DNA from: Mycobacteroides sp. LB1
GTDB lineage: Bacteria > Actinomycetota > Actinomycetes > Mycobacteriales > Mycobacteriaceae
Direction of reading: 5' to 3'
Length of the DNA stretch: 64,000 nucleotides
Assembly: GCF_013449725.1 (NCBI RefSeq)
Contig: NZ_JACCFF010000006.1
Location: forward strand, 186,001 to 250,000
Below the pieces are notes generated by a model. The model saw only the letters and a program-made list of their open reading frames with translations, was not told the DNA's origin and did no database searches. The translations under genes and the position numbers were made by a program. Below are positions 60,126 through 64,000 of the stretch, in pieces. Each line of letters begins with the position of its first letter. Positions within the stretch are counted from its first letter, which is position 1.

Positions 60126-61105
60126 TGGCCGGCCGCACATTGGTCACCGGCGCCACCGGGTACCTGGGTTCCACGCTCGTCGCGTCCCTGGTGGAGGCCG
60201 GTGAGCGCGTCACCGTCCTGACGAACCCGCACGACCCTGCCGTACTTCGCGACGAGCTAGGCCGGAATGTCGATACGGCTTGCGCCGATATCACCGATGC
60301 GCAGAGCATCGACAACGCGATGCGGGGTGTGTCCCACGTCTACCACCTGGCCGGTATCGCATCGCCGAATTCTCGCCTTGGCCACAGGATTTGGCAGACC
60401 AATGTGCTGGGCACCTACCACGTGGCGCACTCCGCGCTTAGGCACGGTGTACAGCGGGTGGTGCATGTGTCCTCCACTGCTGCCATCGGGTACCCGGCCA
60501 ATGGCGTGGTGGCCGACGAGGACTTCGACCCACAGGACTCGGTGCTCGACAACGTGTACGCGGCGACTAAGCGTGCGGGTGAGCGGCTGGTGCTGGACTT
60601 CGCCGATCGTGGCCTGGATGTGGTCGTGGTGAACCCCGCCGCCGTGTTCGCGCCGGGATCTGGCCCGGCCCGGTCCTGGCAGGGGCTGCTGGTCGCCGCA
60701 CGCAAGGGGTTGTTGCGCGTCGTACCGCCCGGCGGTACCGCGGTGTGCTCGGCGCGAGATTTCGTTGTCGGCATTACGGCGGCGATGGCCAAGGGGGACA
60801 AGGGGCGCCGCTACATCCTGAGCTCGGCGAACCTGTCCTACCGGCAGCTCGGCGAGCTGCTCGTGGCCGCAGTGGGGCGCGAGCACCCGGTGCGGTCCGC
60901 GCCTATGGGGCTGTTCCGGACGTTGGGCAAGGGGAACCGGCTGCTGCGTGATGTCTCCGCGCGCTTCGACCCCGACGACGCGCTGGTTCCCGAGAACGTC
61001 GAACTGATGGCCCGCGAGCTGTACTACGCGCCCGACAGGGCAGTGCGAGAGCTGGGAATTCCCCTGGTGTCTACCGACGAGTTGATAGCGGAGTTTGTGC
61101 GATGA
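60125..61105 (+). CDS. NAD(P)-dependent epimerase/dehydratase (extended SDR)
   Basis: A 326-residue extended short-chain dehydrogenase: T-G-A-T-G-Y-L-G (8-15), the Ser of V-S-S-T (about 115-118) and catalytic Y-x3-K at Tyr145/Lys149. Family members reduce ketones or epimerise sugars and include 3-ketosphinganine-type reductases. The ATG shares one base with the previous stop. In this cluster a role reducing a lipid ketone or aldehyde is plausible but not shown. Confidence 0.82.
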   Translation: MAGRTLVTGATGYLGSTLVASLVEAGERVTVLTNPHDPAVLRDELGRNVDTACADITDAQSIDNAMRGVSHVYHLAGIASPNSRLGHRIWQTNVLGTYHVAHSALRHGVQRVVHVSSTAAIGYPANGVVADEDFDPQDSVLDNVYAATKRAGERLVLDFADRGLDVVVVNPAAVFAPGSGPARSWQGLLVAARKGLLRVVPPGGTAVCSARDFVVGITAAMAKGDKGRRYILSSANLSYRQLGELLVAAVGREHPVRSAPMGLFRTLGKGNRLLRDVSARFDPDDALVPENVELMARELYYAPDRAVRELGIPLVSTDELIAEFVR

Positions 61106-62160
61106 CGGTCGAAGCGCGGCAGGCGCAGGGCGGCTCCAAGGAGGCGCTCGGCATATCGATGGCCGATGCGCGTGCGCTGGTAGCAGACCTCGCCGCGCGC
61201 CGTCAGTGGATCTATTGGCTGGACTTGGCCGCCTGCATGGTGGTCGGGTACACGGCATTCCTGCTGTGTCCGGTCGACGACCTGCTGTCACTCCGGGCGG
61301 CGGCGTGTATTGTGCTGGCGGCCTTCGCGTTCTACCGCGGCGTGTTGTTTGTCCACGAGATCGTGCACGCCGAGCGCGAGCTGCGCTGGTTCTCGGTGGT
61401 CTGGCATCTGGTGTGCGGAATCCCGCTGCTGACACCGAAATTCACATTCGAGTTCCATCATGAGCACCATGCATCACGCACCTACGGCACTGCCGAGGAC
61501 GGGGAGTACGTGGCCTACGCCAGCGAGCCGCGCTGGCGCGTCATCCTGTTGCCGTTCAGCGCGCTGGCCGGGCCGTTGGCGTTCGTCTTCCGGTTTCTGG
61601 TGCTGGCGCCGCTGAGCTGGCTGGTTCCCGCGATCAGGCCCATTGTCCTGACACGGGCATCGTCGCTGATGATCGATGCAGATTTCGAGCGCCCGTTGCC
61701 GCCGGCAGGCGCACCCCGACCCTGGCTGGTGCAGGAAATCTCCTGTTTCGCATACACATCGGCCCTGTTGGTGCTGCTGCTTCTGGGCGCGTACTCGCCG
61801 AGGCGGCTGCTGGAGGCGTATCTGGTGATCGCCCTGGCGTTGTTCGTGAACTGGCTGCGGGTGCTGGCGGCGCACCGATATGAGGGCAGCACCGAGCGCA
61901 TGACCTTTCCCGAGCAGGTTCTCGATTCCATCGATCACCCGTCGGTACCCGTACTGGGCCCACTGTGGGCGCCGGTGGGGTTGCGTTTTCATGCGGTGCA
62001 CCACCTCTTCCCCCAGTTGCCTTACCACCAGCTGGGTGAGGCGCGCCGCCGGCTCGCGGCGGCGACCCCGCCCGATGCCGGGTACTGGTCGACCGAAGAC
62101 CGTTCACTCGCCTCATCGCTGCGGCGGCTGCTCGCCCACCCGCGTAAGGAGGCGCTATGA
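61102..62160 (+). CDS. Membrane fatty-acid desaturase/hydroxylase family protein
   Basis: A 352-residue diiron membrane enzyme with the three His boxes: H-E-I-V-H (85-89), H-H-E-H-H (119-123) and H-A-V-H-H (297-301), placed among four to six hydrophobic helices. It introduces a double bond or hydroxyl into an acyl chain, probably that of the cluster's lipid product. Overlaps both neighbours by four bases (ATGA), so it is strictly co-translated. Electron donor not in the window. Confidence 0.87.
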   Translation: MTVEARQAQGGSKEALGISMADARALVADLAARRQWIYWLDLAACMVVGYTAFLLCPVDDLLSLRAAACIVLAAFAFYRGVLFVHEIVHAERELRWFSVVWHLVCGIPLLTPKFTFEFHHEHHASRTYGTAEDGEYVAYASEPRWRVILLPFSALAGPLAFVFRFLVLAPLSWLVPAIRPIVLTRASSLMIDADFERPLPPAGAPRPWLVQEISCFAYTSALLVLLLLGAYSPRRLLEAYLVIALALFVNWLRVLAAHRYEGSTERMTFPEQVLDSIDHPSVPVLGPLWAPVGLRFHAVHHLFPQLPYHQLGEARRRLAAATPPDAGYWSTEDRSLASSLRRLLAHPRKEAL

Positions 62161-63512
62161 CTGCCAGCCAATTATCTTCCACAGCAAGAGAATCCGCGGC
62201 ATCCACGTATTCGCGGCGGCTGCCGATACGCCCCGTCGAGGCGCGGGGCTCCCGGGTTCGTGCCGACGACGGCCGCTGGTATGTCGACTGCCTGGCCGCT
62301 GCCGGGGCCATGTCGCTGGGCTGGAACCACCCCGTCATCAGTGAGGCCGTCATGAAGACGGTCTCCTCCGGGGAGCCGTTGCTGTCACTCGACTTTCATA
62401 CCCCGGCCCGGGAACGATTCGTCGAGGATCTGCTGTCCATACTGCCGGTCGGGCTGGCCGCCGACGCGAGCATCCATTTGTGCTCGCCCAGTGGAGCGAG
62501 CGCGGTCGAGGCTGCCCTGATGCTCGCCGAGGTCGCCACCGGCGGCCGCGAACACGTTGGTGTACAAGGCGGTTTCCACGGTTGCACGCGGGCCGCACGT
62601 GCCGCGAGCTCCGGGGGCGGGTTGCGTCAGCAGCCGGTGGTGCTGTCACCGCACACGAGCTTCCTGCCGTACCCGCAGGACTACCGCAGCCCATTCGGGG
62701 TGGCGGGGGAACAGGGTGTCGAGCTGGCGGTCGCGGCGGCCGACGCTCTTGCGCGCCCGCACAGCGGCGTGACGGCACCGGCATCGCTCATCGCCGAGTT
62801 TATGCTGGGTGAGGGTGGCGTGATTCCTGCCCCGCCGCGGTGGGGACAGGCATTGCGTAGGGCCGCATCGACGCTCGGGGTACCGCTGATCGCCGACGAG
62901 GTACAGGCGGGCGTGTACCGCACCGGACCGGCGTGGGCGTTCCAGCACTGCGGTATCGAACCCGATATGGTCGTGATCTCCAAGGGCCTTGGTTCCGGTA
63001 TCCCGATTGCGGTTTTGGTGGTACGCAAGGAGTTCGACGTGTGGGAACCCGGCGCCTTCACCGGGACATTCCGCGGAAACGCCATGGCGTTCGCCGCCGC
63101 GAGCGCGGTGATCCGCTTCGCACGGGAGAACGACCTACCCGGGCAGGTCGCCGTCCGTGGCCGTCTTTTCCTGGATGGGTTGAATGCCATTGCGGCCCAG
63201 TCGGAACTGGTGGGCGAGGTGCGTGGGGCAGGGCTCATGCTAGGTGTGGAGATTGTGGACCCGGACCAGCCGTGGCCTGGCGATGCCGCGGCGCCGGCGC
63301 CCGAACTTGCCGGACAGATCCAGAGTGCCTGCCTGCAGCACGGCCTCATCGTCGAGACCGGTGGCCAATACGGCAACGTGGTGCGATTTCTGCCGCCGCT
63401 GACCATCGAGGAAGCCGATATCGCCGCGGCACTGAACGCATTCGATTCCGCTCTCGGTGCGGTAGCGCGCACTCGATCGGCCGGCGAGCCCGCATTGGTG
63501 GTGTCACGGTGA
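62157..63512 (+). CDS. Class III aminotransferase, diaminobutyrate-2-oxoglutarate type
   Basis: A 451-residue PLP enzyme: S-P-S-G-A-S-A-V-E-A-A (110-120), G-F-H-G (139-142), Asp247 in A-D-E-V-Q and the PLP-binding Lys276 in S-K-G-L-G-S-G. Sequence style and the decarboxylase directly downstream point to L-2,4-diaminobutyrate:2-oxoglutarate aminotransferase, which makes diaminobutyrate from aspartate semialdehyde. This pair yields 1,3-diaminopropane in siderophore and polyamine pathways. Overlaps both neighbours by four bases. Confidence 0.82.
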   Translation: MTASQLSSTARESAASTYSRRLPIRPVEARGSRVRADDGRWYVDCLAAAGAMSLGWNHPVISEAVMKTVSSGEPLLSLDFHTPARERFVEDLLSILPVGLAADASIHLCSPSGASAVEAALMLAEVATGGREHVGVQGGFHGCTRAARAASSGGGLRQQPVVLSPHTSFLPYPQDYRSPFGVAGEQGVELAVAAADALARPHSGVTAPASLIAEFMLGEGGVIPAPPRWGQALRRAASTLGVPLIADEVQAGVYRTGPAWAFQHCGIEPDMVVISKGLGSGIPIAVLVVRKEFDVWEPGAFTGTFRGNAMAFAAASAVIRFARENDLPGQVAVRGRLFLDGLNAIAAQSELVGEVRGAGLMLGVEIVDPDQPWPGDAAAPAPELAGQIQSACLQHGLIVETGGQYGNVVRFLPPLTIEEADIAAALNAFDSALGAVARTRSAGEPALVVSR

Positions 63513-64000
63513 CGCCCAACCCGAGCCCCTTCGTGAGTGATTTCCTCACGGGCGATAGCGAAACCACGTACCGCGAAGCCATCGCGCTGGCGGCCGATCG
63601 GGCGAGCGGCGCGCTGGGCGGCGCCACGAAGCCAGGGCTGGTGGACGGTTACGCGGCGCTGAAAAGTGATGCCGGGCGACTCGACCTCGACGATCCCCAC
63701 GGGGTCGGGCTGAGCCGGGCATTGGATGAGGCGGCGGGGTTGCTCGCCGAGAAGTCCGTGGTGGTGACCCACCCTGCGTATTTGGCGCACCTGCACTGCC
63801 CGCCCGCGCTGCCCTCGTTGGCCGCTGAGGTGCTGGTCAGTGCGTTCAATCAGTCGATGGATTCTTTTGACCAGGCTCCCGCCGCCACCGCGATCGAGCA
63901 GCAGGTCATCGAATATCTCTGCACCAGAATGGGGTACGCGCCCGGGTCGGACGGGACATTCACCAGTGGGGGTACTCAGTCGAATCTGCAGGCATTGCTG
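63509..64000 (+). CDS. PLP-dependent decarboxylase, diaminobutyrate-decarboxylase type (truncated by window edge)
   Basis: Only the first 164 codons are visible, from GTG 63509 within the aminotransferase stop. They show the N-terminal domain of group II decarboxylases: T-H-P-A-Y-L-A-H-L-H-C-P-P, S-F-D-Q-A-P-A-A-T-A-I-E-Q-Q-V and the substrate-side S-G-G-T-Q-S-N-L-Q-A. The PLP-Lys lies beyond the edge. With the aminotransferase it should convert diaminobutyrate to 1,3-diaminopropane. Confidence 0.8.
   Translation, partial: MTPNPSPFVSDFLTGDSETTYREAIALAADRASGALGGATKPGLVDGYAALKSDAGRLDLDDPHGVGLSRALDEAAGLLAEKSVVVTHPAYLAHLHCPPALPSLAAEVLVSAFNQSMDSFDQAPAATAIEQQVIEYLCTRMGYAPGSDGTFTSGGTQSNLQALL

Noticed and set aside
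1..64000. tRNA or rRNA genes
   Set aside because: No cloverleaf with a GGTTCGA-type T-loop and CCA-adjacent acceptor was recognised by eye; a dedicated scan (tRNAscan-SE) would settle it.

Overview
The window is GC-rich, densely packed, GTG-rich coding DNA whose gene order follows a large block of the Mycobacterium tuberculosis chromosome (recalled as roughly Rv2436 down to Rv2358, shown here in reverse). Many starts have a TAnnnT -10 box 6-8 bases upstream, which predicts leaderless mRNAs typical of mycobacteria. Together with several gains and losses relative to M. tuberculosis (no eis after degV, no mycobactin locus between hemW and hrcA, extra oxidoreductases), this suggests a rapidly growing mycobacterium, most plausibly the Mycobacteroides abscessus-chelonae group. 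The species is an inference.

Layout. 1-9.4 kb: two related secreted proteins, ribokinase, proA, a MoxR/VWA pair, then the nadD-rsfS-gpgP-octT-degV run (NAD synthesis, ribosome silencing, methylglucose-lipopolysaccharide precursor chemistry). 9.4-19.8 kb: comEA-comEC, an inserted FAD oxidoreductase, holA, rpsT, the ATP-grasp/alpha-E/transglutaminase operon, a TetR regulator and a lone MazF-like protein. 19.8-27.4 kb: lepA, a DUF899 protein, a nitronate monooxygenase, a GH15 trehalase-type enzyme and two tandem lipoproteins. 27.4-32.2 kb: a tightly overlapping five-gene minus-strand operon of secreted and membrane proteins with a His/Met-rich segment and a terminal flavin monooxygenase; it looks like metal handling but has no name I recognise.

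32.6-42.95 kb is a sulfur block: a sulfate ABC transporter (subI-cysT-cysW-cysA) facing an assimilation operon (sirA-cysH-cysD-cysN-sirohydrochlorin chelatase). Each is preceded by a short, apparently leaderless reading frame ending in a Cys-Cys pair, as expected of cysteine-responsive attenuators. Between them lies a 50-residue protein with 14 histidines whose predicted leaderless promoter holds a 14-bp palindrome in its -35/-10 spacer. 43-57.4 kb is conserved housekeeping: hemW, hrcA-dnaJ2, rsmE, phoH, ybeY, corC-like, era, amiA2, recO, uppS, zur and smtB. It is interrupted after era by a nuclease-like (DUF559) gene framed exactly by two inverted copies of a 67-bp palindrome.

57.8-64 kb, next to the zinc regulators, is a six-gene plus-strand operon with nearly every junction overlapping: a His-rich membrane protein, a GNAT acyltransferase, an NAD-dependent reductase, a fatty-acid desaturase, a diaminobutyrate-type aminotransferase and a truncated diaminobutyrate-type decarboxylase. 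A consensus promoter (TTGACA-17-TACGTT) has a Zur/Fur-like operator over its predicted start. This is the best candidate for an undescribed system: a metal-repressed pathway to a diamine-based, possibly lipid-tailed metallophore or aminolipid. It continues past the right edge. I saw no tRNA, rRNA, CRISPR array, prophage or complete insertion sequence.
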